Shown: piece by piece, positions 44,401 through 56,674 of the stretch
Layout: each line of letters begins with the position of its first letter
How positions within the stretch are numbered: the stretch's first letter is position 1
From: Sebastes aleutianus
Taxonomy: Eukaryota; Chordata; Actinopteri; Perciformes; Sebastidae
DNA length: 64,000 nucleotides
Direction of reading: 5' to 3'
Assembly: GCA_916700875.1 (NCBI GenBank)
Contig: CAKAKS010000031.1
Span: 6,402,977 to 6,466,976 of the forward strand
Made by a program: the position numbers and the translations under genes
Notes under the pieces: generated by a model
The model's database searches: none
What the model saw: only the letters and a program-made list of their open reading frames with translations
Told to the model about the DNA's origin: nothing

Positions 44401-47400
44401 AGCCAACGTTAAAGTGAAAATATTCAGAAACACAGACAGCTCCCGATATACTCTGCTTCTAAGGTTTTTAATTAATGTTTTAAATTCATCGAAAGTAATC
44501 AGATTCCTCAGTTTTTATAGCTTGCAGTGTATTCCAGGAAAGGGAGCCGAATAAAATTGGATGGGGATTTTTTCTTCTATAGAGTAGAAAATCCTGTAAA
44601 CACAGCACAGTCTATTTTTGCCTGCATATGTCGCCTTCTTTTCCCACTGTTTGACAGAAATAGCCTTTACCATATATACTGTGTTTTTGTCCTTTTACAG
44701 GCGAATGTTTCCCAGCTTCAAAGTGAAGGTCACAGGATTAAACCCCAAAACTAAATATATTCTCCTGATGGATGTTGTTCCTGCGGACGACCATCGATAC
44801 AAATTCGCCGACAACAAATGGTATGTAAAATATAACACACACACAAAAAACGAATTCTTGCAGTAACAATCTTTAGTTTTACGCGCACAACAATGTGGGC
44901 TTGTTGTTTTGGCTACTCTCCATGGAGTTTATTCCAACAGGAACTTTTATATTGTTGTCCTGATGGATGAGAGTCGGAAGTGCAACATATTAATTCCCAG
45001 AGAATTATGAACTGTGTGTTTTCTAACGCTTGCCAAGAAATGTTGTCAGCAGGGAGAAATGTTTCGGCCGGACGGAGCTGTTGAATGAATGTTGATGACT
45101 TTTTCCTATATAGCTATATATACCTGCCTGTATATACAGTATATATGCGCACTGCAACAAGGCTGTCTGTCTTTTCACAGCAGGGCATAAACACGGTTAT
45201 TTGTTTAGTGTCATGTCGATCTCTCTAACCTTGGTAAGGAATGTCTTGTTTTGGGTCATCGCCTCTCAATGAGTGGATCCTTCTAGAGGATAATCACATG
45301 CCAATACTACCGATAATGACCTGTCCAGGGCATGTCCTGGAACTAATTCTCCTCTTGATCTAACCATGTTGGAAAACAATGTCCACCAGCTCTAATCTGA
45401 CCTCTGACCATCCAAAACCAACTTCCCAAAGTATTATATATATTATTATAATTTGATTTATTTAACTTAAAGAGTGTTTAACATCCTGGTGGCCTCGGCG
45501 TTTAAGGCCTGTGCGTAAATGTCTTGGATGATCTTTATAAAGCCCTAAAGGTTAGCAACAGTGTCCTACTAATTGGTCGTTTTTACTTTCTTATTTTATT
45601 TTATATTTTATTGCATTAAATTCAGATACCCCTGTGCATAATCTCTACATGTTTGATAATGAAATAACAGCCTAAAAATGATGGGGAAGTGTTGTTAACA
45701 TTTTACAGTATAAGGACCACATCCTCCTAGTTTAGCGCCTGCATGCACGGTTGATAGCTGGCATATGTGTGTGTCAGTCCAAGGTGTTACAGTGTGACTG
45801 TGTTGCTGTGATCCAGGTCTGTGACCGGGAAGGCAGAGCCAGCCATGCCCGGCAGGCTCTACGTCCACCCGGACTCTCCGGCCACCGGAGCGCACTGGAT
45901 GAGACAGCTCGTCTCCTTCCAGAAGCTCAAACTGACCAACAACCACCTGGACCCGTTCGGACACGTAGGTGAACTAGGCCTATCATATATTTACCACATG
46001 TCTGTGAATGCTATACTGTATAATCTCCAGGGAAGTTATTTTTTTTGGCTTGATGCGTTGCTCGGTGGCACTTCAGCATGCAGGGAGGATTGTCACTGAA
46101 GCGTCCCTTTCTATACTCATCTTCATATCATGTTTTACTTTTACAACACAATTGCTGGTTTACACAACTGAGTAATTATTGTTTTCTCAATTTTCCATTT
46201 TCTTATTTCAAAACTTCGTTATGCTTTTGCATGAAAGTCACCCTGGTAAACTGGACAAAATCAGTGGCGTCAAGACTCACAGAGCTGAATCAGAAAAAAA
46301 GGACCAAATGTTAAAGGGAGCGACCTGTTTCCTCAGAATTCAATAATTAAGCTTATTATAATGATTATTTATTTTTTGACGAATTATTATTATTAATACT
46401 TTTATTATTAATATTGTTACTTTTATTGTTATTATTATTATCATCATTATTATTATTGTAATTATTAATAACATTATTATTGTTGCTATTATTATTATTA
46501 TTATTATTATTATTGTTTTTCTTATATACTTATTGTATTATTGTTATTATTATCTAGAGAACAATTTAAATCTAAAAGTTGTTTTAACCTTTTAAAAATT
46601 AAGTTTTAAGTTTTTTTTGTTATGACTCTTGCTTTGCCCACATGTTTGAATTATAGTTTATGTTCACAAGATTAAATTAGATTTTTACATTAGATTAGAA
46701 TACAGGAGGTACTGAGACAACTAAATGCAACTGTTGCGCCTGATAAAGTTTAAAGGTCATGATCAATGAAAAAGATATAACTGCCCTCCTCCTATTTGCT
46801 TGTAAAAACAGGGATTTGCAGACACCATTAAGGCTGAATGTTGTCTATTAAATTTACATAACAAATTTAACAGACCAAAATTTCAGTCACACCTCCACTT
46901 CTCCAGCACCAGGCTCTATAAACTCACTGACGCTGTAAAGTTTTGGTTTATCCTTCTTTCTTGTTTTCATTTTTTGCTCTTTCAAACCTTCTCTCTTCTA
47001 TTCTGAAATAATTCTGTATTTGTGACGCACCTGGTTGAAGATAGAATGTAGACTTTTGCTCAGAGTATATAAATACAGAAGGATACAGTTTATTATGTTT
47101 GTGGAGTTTCTTTGAAACTATATTTGCTGCTGTTGCAAAGAAAAAAAAAATTACCGTCAGGCAAAAATATATATTTTTTTAAATCTCTTAAAAACTATGG
47201 ACTATTTTATAAATGAACCATGGATTCTTGTGCTTAATTCTTCATTGAAAACACAATTAAAGCCAAGGAAGAGGAGTTAAAAGAACGGGATATTGGATTT
47301 GCTGCAAGAAAAAATAAAACAAATGTTCAATTACATTTTAAAAACTCAAAATATGTAACTGGACCTCCCAATGAAAGCAGCAGCACATGTTCGGCAAACA

Positions 47401-50400
47401 ACAACTTCTGATCTGATTCTCAACCTTGAATAACAAATTTGTTTCCAGCGTCCTCTTTTGTTGCCCAGGTTTATTATAGCACCCCCTAGATGCATTAAAG
47501 TTATAGACCGCCTGGAAGTCATCTTACATAAGTAGAGGGGAGCAGTTGGGCATTTTTTTAGGGAAAAGGAAAGAGGCAATTGCACCCCCACCCACCGCCT
47601 CCCCCACCAGCTAGGGCCTGTATGGTACCCATTTCCTAACTTTAACTCCTCATTATTCCACGCTCACTATCTGCCCCCCGGGCTTTTGTGATTCTGTCTT
47701 ACACAAACATCACTTACTTCATCAACAAATGGGCCTGTTGGCGTCAGGTTTTCATAAAATTCTGAGTCGATGGGCACACTGAGGCCAAATTAGATGTCTT
47801 GTTGTAGAAACGGAAAGGTCATACAATTAGCTCTGTTAGTAATAGGCCCAGTTAGGGAAAAAACTATCATGAGGTTGGCACAAGCCTACATTGATAGCTG
47901 TTCTGGCTTTAAGGAGGTTAAATTATGTGGAAAACATATGAAATTGAATGAAGTTAGAAATTATTAAAAGTGTAAATCTTGATTAGAGGTGTTAATCTGT
48001 AGTAAGGGATGAGGAAAAAGGTGTATTTACATTGCTTTCCATAAATATCATTAATAGGGCAATAATCTGGGGATACAATACATATCACGATACAGGGGTT
48101 ACGATTCAATATACCGCAATGTATTGCAATATTGTAAGCAAGGTGATATATTGCGATTTTTCAAAATCTAATTTCAAGAAAAGTGTCATAGTATAAGAAC
48201 ACACCACCATATGCATAAAATCTGAGTCAAAATTGTACTTTTTCATGCAATCAGAACAGTGGGATCAGTATTTGCATTTGTCACAGTCCCTATAACATCC
48301 AACATCATAGCACTATGAGAGGGCACAAACACTGAGAGGGCGCATATCTTTGCAAATTAAATAAAGTAGACTGAGTTAATCTTTGCATATAACATGTTAA
48401 TTAAAAACCGATAGTGTTTTTGATAATCATAAAATATAATATCGCGATACTTGATATTTTCGATATTTTCTTACACCCCTAATGATTAAGAGGCAACACT
48501 AAAACAGGCAGTCTTATGTTATAGTAATAATGTTTAATTACTTCCAATCATCATTCCCACTGAATGCAGATTGACAATTATTCACACTCAGTTTGATGAT
48601 GAATCTAAAATGAGACACACACACACACACACACACGCCATTATCTCTCCACATGGCACCCATAGTGGTCGTTGCCTCGCCAAAGCCCAGCTGGTGAAAT
48701 GAAACTGGAGCTCAGTCGGAATGTGAGCAGCGTTGTACACGTTGGGTTAAAGTGCATTTTTGATTGGTTGCAGTGGTTCCTGGCTGAGAGACAGCACCCT
48801 GGGATTCATAAATGAAACGCTGGTGGTTGGCCAGAAACATATTCCATGGGCTTGTTGGTCCAGCTGGTTGAAATAACTTGTAGATGATTTATAATTACTA
48901 ACAGTGAGACATGGGACCAAAACATATTGCTGATGTAGAATGGACCAATTTAGGACGGGCCTGCAGCAGTCGTTCTCTCTAGAAATGTCTGGTAATTAGA
49001 CACACGTCAGCGGACTGAGCTCACCAGCTCAGGACTGTTGGGAGGGAGTCTCAGAGGAAACGAGTGAAGCTGAGCCCCATGGGGCCGGAGTGTTTGTATG
49101 CAGTTAATTGTGTAGCTTTATTTTTTTTTATTCAAATGATACACAGGTTGTCTTCTAAATTCATTTTTGTATACAACTAACTTGCAATAGCAAATTATTT
49201 TTGTGGGAAACGTAAAAGAAAAATTGCTGCCAGAGTGGCTTGACATGGGCATCACTGGGTATCTCTTGGATGTATTAATACTATAGGATGTTTCAATTAC
49301 ATATGTAATGGGTTCCATCATATATACATACATTTTTCAAGTATTTTACATATTGATCATATCTTAGCCTTAAGGTCAATTTCTCCTTACAGTTTATTTC
49401 ATTGACAATTGCAGTCTAGCTGAGGATAAGGCGTTTTGAATATGGTTTCATGGTGGAAAATGGTTTTATTTACCATGATAACATGTATGTTAATAAAACA
49501 CTACTGCAGATTTTGAAAGTAACTACGTAGGGCTGGGTATTATATTGATATTATATCGATATCGTGCTATGGCAGTAGATATCGTCTTCGATTTTGGATA
49601 TCGAAATATTGTAATATGGCATAAGTGTTGTCTTTTCCTGGTTTTAAAGGCTGCATTACAGTAAAGTGATGTCATTTTCTGAACTAGTTGTTTTATTATT
49701 TGCCTTTACCCTCTTAGTCATTATATCCACATTACTGATGATTATTTATCAAAAATCGCATTGTGTAAATATTTTGTAAAAGCACCAATGGTCAGCCATA
49801 CAATATCGTCAACAAGATATTTGGTCAAAAATATAACGATATTTGACTTTCTCCATATCGCCCAGCCCTATACCTAAGTACATTTACTCAACTATGGTAC
49901 TTTAACGCAATTTTGAGCTATTTGTTCTAAGTTTTAAGCCACTTTATACATTTACACCATTATATTTTGTAAGGAAATTAACTTTTTTATGCACTATTTA
50001 TTGGACATCTACAGTGTAGTTAGTAGTTACCTCAGCAGCATAAAAAGTAGTTAGAATGAGCTTCACCTTCTGCAACACTGGATGCATCAGTAATAATAAT
50101 CCATTAGTATTATAGCCTATGTAACATGCTGGAAGGGGTCATTTTGCATAAAAAGTACTTTTATTTTTTATATTAAATACATTTGCTGTTAATACTTCTG
50201 TACCTTTACTTAAGTAAAACTTTAAATGCAGTACTTTTACTTATAATAAAGTACCCTAGTAAAGGGTGTAAATACTTCTTATTCTGCACTACAGTGCTAC
50301 TTTTTTTCCTGTATTTCAATTCCTAAAAAAATCATTTGTTTTTGTCTCGTGTTGCAGTTTTTGCTTTGATCTCCCTGTCAACTCCTGGAATATTTCTCAG

Positions 50401-53348
50401 TGTTATTCATCTCCCACCCCCCCCTCAATTTGCTCCTGCACTCGTCTCCCTGTCTTCCCACACATGTTTTGGCCAGGAGGGTGGAGTGTGAGGATCGCAC
50501 TGTTTATATTTGAATGGCAGTGTGCGATGAGCAATAGATGATGGTGTACAAAGCCCGCTGATCCCGAGGCTCGGGGAAACTCTCTGATGTGGTGGGACTT
50601 GAAAGCAAAGGGCAGCGGCTCGGGACCCAAAGTGATCCCTCACTATCATTAAATACTATCATCCCGAGGCTGGGGGGGGCAGAGATACAGGGCAGCGGCT
50701 GGGCCAGGGAGACGAGGCGTGTGCGCTGGGGCCCCAGTGGGTGGTCCACAGCTACCCCCACTACTAACACACATACTGGACTTTGGGAACCCACAGCAAG
50801 TGGACCATGCTGTGTTCCGGGGTTAAATGTGCATTTAGATATTTCCATGCAACTTCTAATGTGTCACAGTGGCAGACATTTTTAGCTCCTAAGACCTTGT
50901 AGTGTGCTGAATGACGTGTTTGCATTGATGGGATTGCTGTTGTGGTTTGTCCAATCTTGGACGCATCTCTGCAGACCTCAAGTAAGCCCTTAATGAATGC
51001 ATGCATGGGAAAAGGTTTTGTTTAACCTACTTTTTCTCATTTTTTAAAAGCTCTTTCACTGAACGTTAAAGCCTTGTTTGCAAATCCGAACAGAATGCTA
51101 GTGCTGCTTGATAGCTGGGACATGTGTTTGTTTTTGTTATTCAATTGCACGGTGACATGACTTCACAACACAGGAATCAGTACAATCCCGCAGTTAAATA
51201 TGGAAGCCAAAACAGAGCTACCATGGAATACAGCGGGGAGATTTCGTTTCTCTCAGCCCGAGACTCTGTTCTGGTAAAACTATTCTCACCTCAGATCAGC
51301 GCATGCGGCCCTAAAAAAAACCCTATCCTGCAAATAGTTGTATTTATGGTAGACTGTAAAATTTGCAAAGTTTCCATCTGCAAGTCATCCACTCTTCAGC
51401 AGCCTGCTTATCTAACCAAAGGGATGCACTCAGCTGATATTGTCTGCACAGGGTCAGTAACTTCCATTAAATCATCTACAAGGTGCATGGCAGGCAGTCT
51501 TTATTCAGTGTCTGCCTACTATACAAAAACCTACTGCACCATGAAATGAGATCAAGTTCAGCTGGAACTATTGTATGGTCCATGTAAGCCTCTATATGGT
51601 TCACTCGGCTCTAAGGAAGGACTTAGGTATGTGTGTTTAATGCTATAGGATGCCCCCACAGGTACTGGAGGTCAGGGCGATCCCTTGTCTCCTCTCATGC
51701 TGGCAGTGAAAGGCAGGTACAAAAACAACCTTTAAGATAAGAGATAGGAGGAATGCCTATGGGACAGAAAGGTGGGGGTAGGTGGGTGTAAAAAAAGAAG
51801 AAGGGGGAGTTATTAAGAGGAGGGGAAGAAAAAAAAAAACCCTTTTTTCAATCTTTAAATGTAAGTGGATCTGATGAAAATAAAAACCATTAGATTTCCT
51901 CGAGGCTGACGACCATGACTCCCCGGTCCGTCAAAACAATTAGACTTAAGAGCCACGGATGAGAGGGCCTCAAAAGAGAAGTTCAAGGCTCAAGTTCAGC
52001 TGTGCGGACCGCGTCTTAATGTCGCCAAGCTAGCCACGGGTAGTAGTCATCACTTACCATAAACTAGGTTAGTCAGGGTAGAGGGCCAAAAAGAGAGAGA
52101 GAGAGAGAGTCCTATCACTCTCCTGGGACTGCTCATCTATTCACAGCACTGTAATAAGTGTAATATAGTGAGGATTACTGTATCTAATGAGTCTGGAGTT
52201 ACATAACAAGTGAAGTTTTGTTTGAGTTTTGGCTGGGATAGAAATTCCTTGTCAGAAGAAAGGTTCACGTGAGTAGGCCAAAAACACATAAGTGGCCTAA
52301 TTTGATTTGAAATATTTATGAAAGCAATAAAACTTTCATTAAAAGAAAGTTTTACATTTTTGTCAAACAAGTAATTTGCCCAAGTTATGCAGTTTTTGAC
52401 TGAAAAACTTCATCTTAATTGAATCTGTGAGATTAATGAAGTATATAGCCTCGACCTGCCAAGTCTTTTTTTCTTGTTTTTTTCCTTCTAATGTCTGAAT
52501 TCATGTTCAGATTATGCCAATACAATTTCTCACTGTTCTGCATTATTGAATGACCCCTCCTCCTGCTTTTATCTTTGTCATCATGCTCACCCAAATCTTA
52601 TATATGCTTGTGGTACATGTTATAATGATAAAGTGCTGGAACTGAGCCCTGAAATGTATTACAAAGTGGTATAAGCATTCTTAGCCTTTGTATCAGCAAC
52701 ACATGGCAACAATAACCTCCAAAGCAACAAAAAGAAAGTTTTCATGCATGCAGCCAAAAAAGGATTTAAGGGGAAGTTTAAGGGTTTTTTTTGCATTACA
52801 AACTGCTCCAAAACCATTGTCACACTGGACAAAACTAGACTGTGTCTCTTTTTCTGTGTCTTCTGAAAGGAATATTTTTAGAAAGGGTGTTTTGCTGTGA
52901 TGACACATAATCAAGTCTCTAACACCAGGCTCCACTTTTTCCTTTTTCCTCTAGATCATCCTAAATTCGATGCACAAGTACCAGCCGAGGATCCACATAG
53001 TGAAGGCCGATGAAAATAACGGCTTTGGCTCCAAAAACACGGCCTTCTGCACTCACGTCTTCCCAGAGACAGCCTTCATTGCGGTCACGTCCTATCAGAA
53101 CCACAAGGTGAGTCCTCCATGGGATACTTTTGGATCTGCTTTTGTTGTTGTTACTGCACTCTGCGATTATAGTAAAGTAGAAACTTTTGTATTTCATGGG
53201 GCAATTTAATTTTGATAATATTTTAAACGTGGCAAACACGAGAAAACGTTGCAGAACGACATATTATTGCGCATTCAAAAAATCTGCCAAAATGCTAAAT
53301 CATGTAAAGGCCCGATTTCCCTTTCAAACAAAAAAATATGAATGTAAC

Positions 53349-53394
<46 letters not shown>

Positions 53395-53407
53395 AAATAA
53401 TAATACA

Positions 53408-53447
<40 letters not shown>

Positions 53448-56400
53448 GTAAATTGTTTCACAAATACAACAGTTCAATTGAATTTTGCGCATTTTTACGC
53501 ATCTCTGACGGTAAACTGGATCTGCTGATTGCAGCAGAGAAAATGAAAGGCGTTGTTCTCTGAGAGGTTAAAGTAAAGTCTCGTCACTGTCAGCTGAAAA
53601 TCTCCGATATCACATCGAGTCACTGACAGACGAGAGAAACCTTCAGATAGCCGACTAGACGACGTCTGACCTCAAGAGACTGTCTTTCCAAGTTACAGGC
53701 CTGCAGCGCTTTGTGGAGCCAGACAAGCTGCAGATAAAGAGGATAAACTCCAGCAACCCTTATTAATACTTATAATTAATATGAAAAAGTCGTTATTAGT
53801 GATCTAAATAAATAATAATTCGTAATGCAACCAAGCTTATTTGCGAACCTCTTTATGAACACTTTGAAATAGTTTGTGCCATTTATTTGGTTAAAATGTG
53901 AGTTGTTTTTAGTCAGTTACGGCTGCAGAAAACAGCGGGTTCATTCATTTAATTACCAGATTATTTCTAGGTTTTTATCTATATATTCTATTTATTAAAA
54001 ATAACCCATTGCGTGTTGGTGACAGATGCGCAACAAAGTTTACCAGAAAAAACGTAAATGTTGATTTTAAAATTATGTAAAATAACAAAAAATTATATTA
54101 TAATATATTTAATAATTTAAAACCGTTTTAAATATTCTATTTATTTTTTTCCGCTGATGTTTCTATTATGTTAGGTGCAATTACATGTATAACTTTAACA
54201 AGTAAATTAAAATTGTTGCGTGGTAAGGCTACTTGAGTGTGTCAAAGCTCAAGAATCTGGAAGATTTCATTGTTTTTCTCAGAAAAACAATTTAGAAAAG
54301 AGTAGAATATTAATAACATTAAATTAGAGTTAAATGAATGTAATTTCTTAAGGCCAGGCAGTTGTTTATCACTTTAGTTAGACTTGAGGGAAAGAAGCAG
54401 AAATAAAACTCAATATTTACTTTGCAGAAATTTCTAGGGGGGGAAATCTTGGGAATACAGATATGTGTAAACAGCGTCTGTTTAACATCATTTAAGCATG
54501 TAGGCCTCGGCTATATGTTCTTAGTTTGGGGAATATGGGAGAGAGAGAGGGGCCAAAGCTCCCAGCAGCCAATCAGACGTCTCCAAGCCTTCTGGGAACA
54601 GGAAGCACAAATGAACGACATGCTGTAGAGACCATTCATTATTTTCTAACATGTTATTGGGGGCTGAGATCGTAACCCCGGGCTAATTATTGGGGCTTTC
54701 CAGACCTGCAGAAAAACAAGCATTTTCTGATTTGCAGGCACTGTCTAATCAAACAGTCTAACATCTGCCAAAGCAATAATATATGTGCTGCAGGCATGTG
54801 TCCAATTCACCTGTTGGACTCTCAGCTAATGAAAAGTCTCTTGTTTCAAGTCTTTCCTGTCACTGCAATTAAAAAAAAAAATTCCAAACTGTGTTTTCTG
54901 AAATATTATGTTTTCTTAAAAACAGCCAGTAACTCCATATAGTTAAGTTATATTTTGAGTACTTAAAAGTACTTCTATAGGTTAAAATAGCCAAAGGCAT
55001 CTGGAAATATATGTATATAGGCCTCTATTATTTTAATGAGCATAGTTTGGACACAGTCTAGTAAAACTGTCTTTGAAGCTTTGAATGAATTTCGCCCGAT
55101 TGTCTTGAGTCTAGTCCCAAATTATTTTTAGTATTCATATTCTTTCCGTCCCCTGAGTCCAGTCAGTAGGAGAACTCACATGTGTTTTGCAAAAATACGT
55201 TATTTTCTTTTTCTGTAAACTGAACTCCAGCTATCACTTTGGAATGAGTAATTGTTTGTCTAGCTGCATTTCTTCTTGGAACGCCCGCAGAGGGTAAAAG
55301 TGCAACAGGACTCTGAACTGTTTTTTATTCGTAACTTTAAAAAAAAACATGAAACAATATGTAAATGTTCTGCCAGGCTGCGTGCATTAACAAGAAGCGA
55401 AGTGTCACATACACGAGAGATTTTACAAGGTTTGGTGAGAGTGTCAGCCAGCGTGCAGACAAACCTCCGGTCTTGTCAGAAAGCTGGAAGCACACAAAGA
55501 GCTGCCAACTAATTACCTGCCAGAAACCAGAGGGATATCCCTGGATTGTGTTTAACCTCTTTTGGGATTAACTTGCTATTTCGGGGTGTTTCTCATGCAC
55601 TATTTAATATTTACAAAGATTTTTAACAAAACTCGTATAATAAATCATATTATTTGCATCTGTCAAGCATACGCCAACTATCTGTTAAGCCAGAGGCTGT
55701 CAAATGTAACATCATAAATTATGCAATGAAAATATGTCTTATTGAGACATGCTTTTATTGCATTGTTTAGTTTAGCATCCCTAAAAGCATCTTGGGTTTC
55801 TGGATGACTATTATTTCATTCTCTTGGGTAACTTGTGAGCGGTCAGCATCCAAAAACACTTCAAAACTCCACAAAAACATGTTATAATACTGTCATCATG
55901 TGAGAGTATAGCTGATACTGATATGTTGCATTTTCTTGTTTTAAATAGCTCCTATTTTTAGGACAAAAAAATGTGTGTGTTGGTTTTAATCTGGTTCCAT
56001 GCAACTTTTTTTTTAAAGTTGAAGATCTTGTAGGCTATAAGTGATACGACCACAACAAATGGCTTTCATTGCACAACATGTTACTAATTAAGTGTTTTTG
56101 CTGTTTAAGATAACACAGCTGAAGATTGAGAACAATCCGTTTGCAAAAGGCTTTCGTGGAAGTGATGACATGGAGCTACATCGGATGTCCAGAATGCAAA
56201 GGTATAGCTATAGAAAAAGTTATACTTATAATCTCTTATAATGTCATGTTAATAATGTTATAATGTCTTTAATTGATCCTGGGCTCTGATACATGGAAAT
56301 ACTGGCACACACTGAGTAGATATAATGTTCCAAGGATTACTGACATCCCGGTCACACTGTCACTTAACAAGCCCCACTTTACAGTAATCCTTCAATCCCC

Positions 56401-56581
56401 CAAATGCACGCCAGTTATGAGTGTTATTTTCAGTGAGTGTTATTTTCAGTGATGTAAGTGTAGTTCTTGATCCTCGGCCAGTTTTCATGCTGAAGACTTT
56501 TATGGCTGATCTGGCAGAGCCTCTGAAACACGACTGCAACATCTCCCTTCCTCACGGCTCTTTCTACCAGGATGTTCCAAC

Positions 56582-56674
<93 letters not shown>

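Larger units (their letters stand above)
42361..44700 (+). other. tbx5a: tbx5a intron 3
   Basis: 2.3 kb. It contains the MITE at 42859-43573 and an interspersed repeat fragment at 44215-44520. Frames such as 42483-42686 and 43873-44130 have no family resemblance and are not regarded as coding. Confidence 0.8.
45965..52954 (+). other. tbx5a: tbx5a intron 5 (7 kb)
   Basis: The largest intron of the gene. Contents: a degenerate (TTA)n tract (46365-46556), a TAGGG-ended MITE (48055-48482), a candidate conserved block (48650-49090), nested DNA elements (49515-50292) and two further GC-richer blocks (50500-50830 and 51890-52040). No coding exon is seen. The acceptor is ttttcctctag. Confidence 0.75.
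53108..56109 (+). other. tbx5a: tbx5a intron 6
   Basis: 3 kb. Holds the (AAT)n run at 53348-53446 and a candidate conserved block at 54530-54800. Otherwise AT-rich without recognised transposons. The acceptor is the AAG-type ctgtttaag. Confidence 0.75.

Noticed and set aside
53187..53528. Poly-Ile/poly-Tyr frames as proteins
   Set aside because: They are translations of the (AAT)n microsatellite on both strands.
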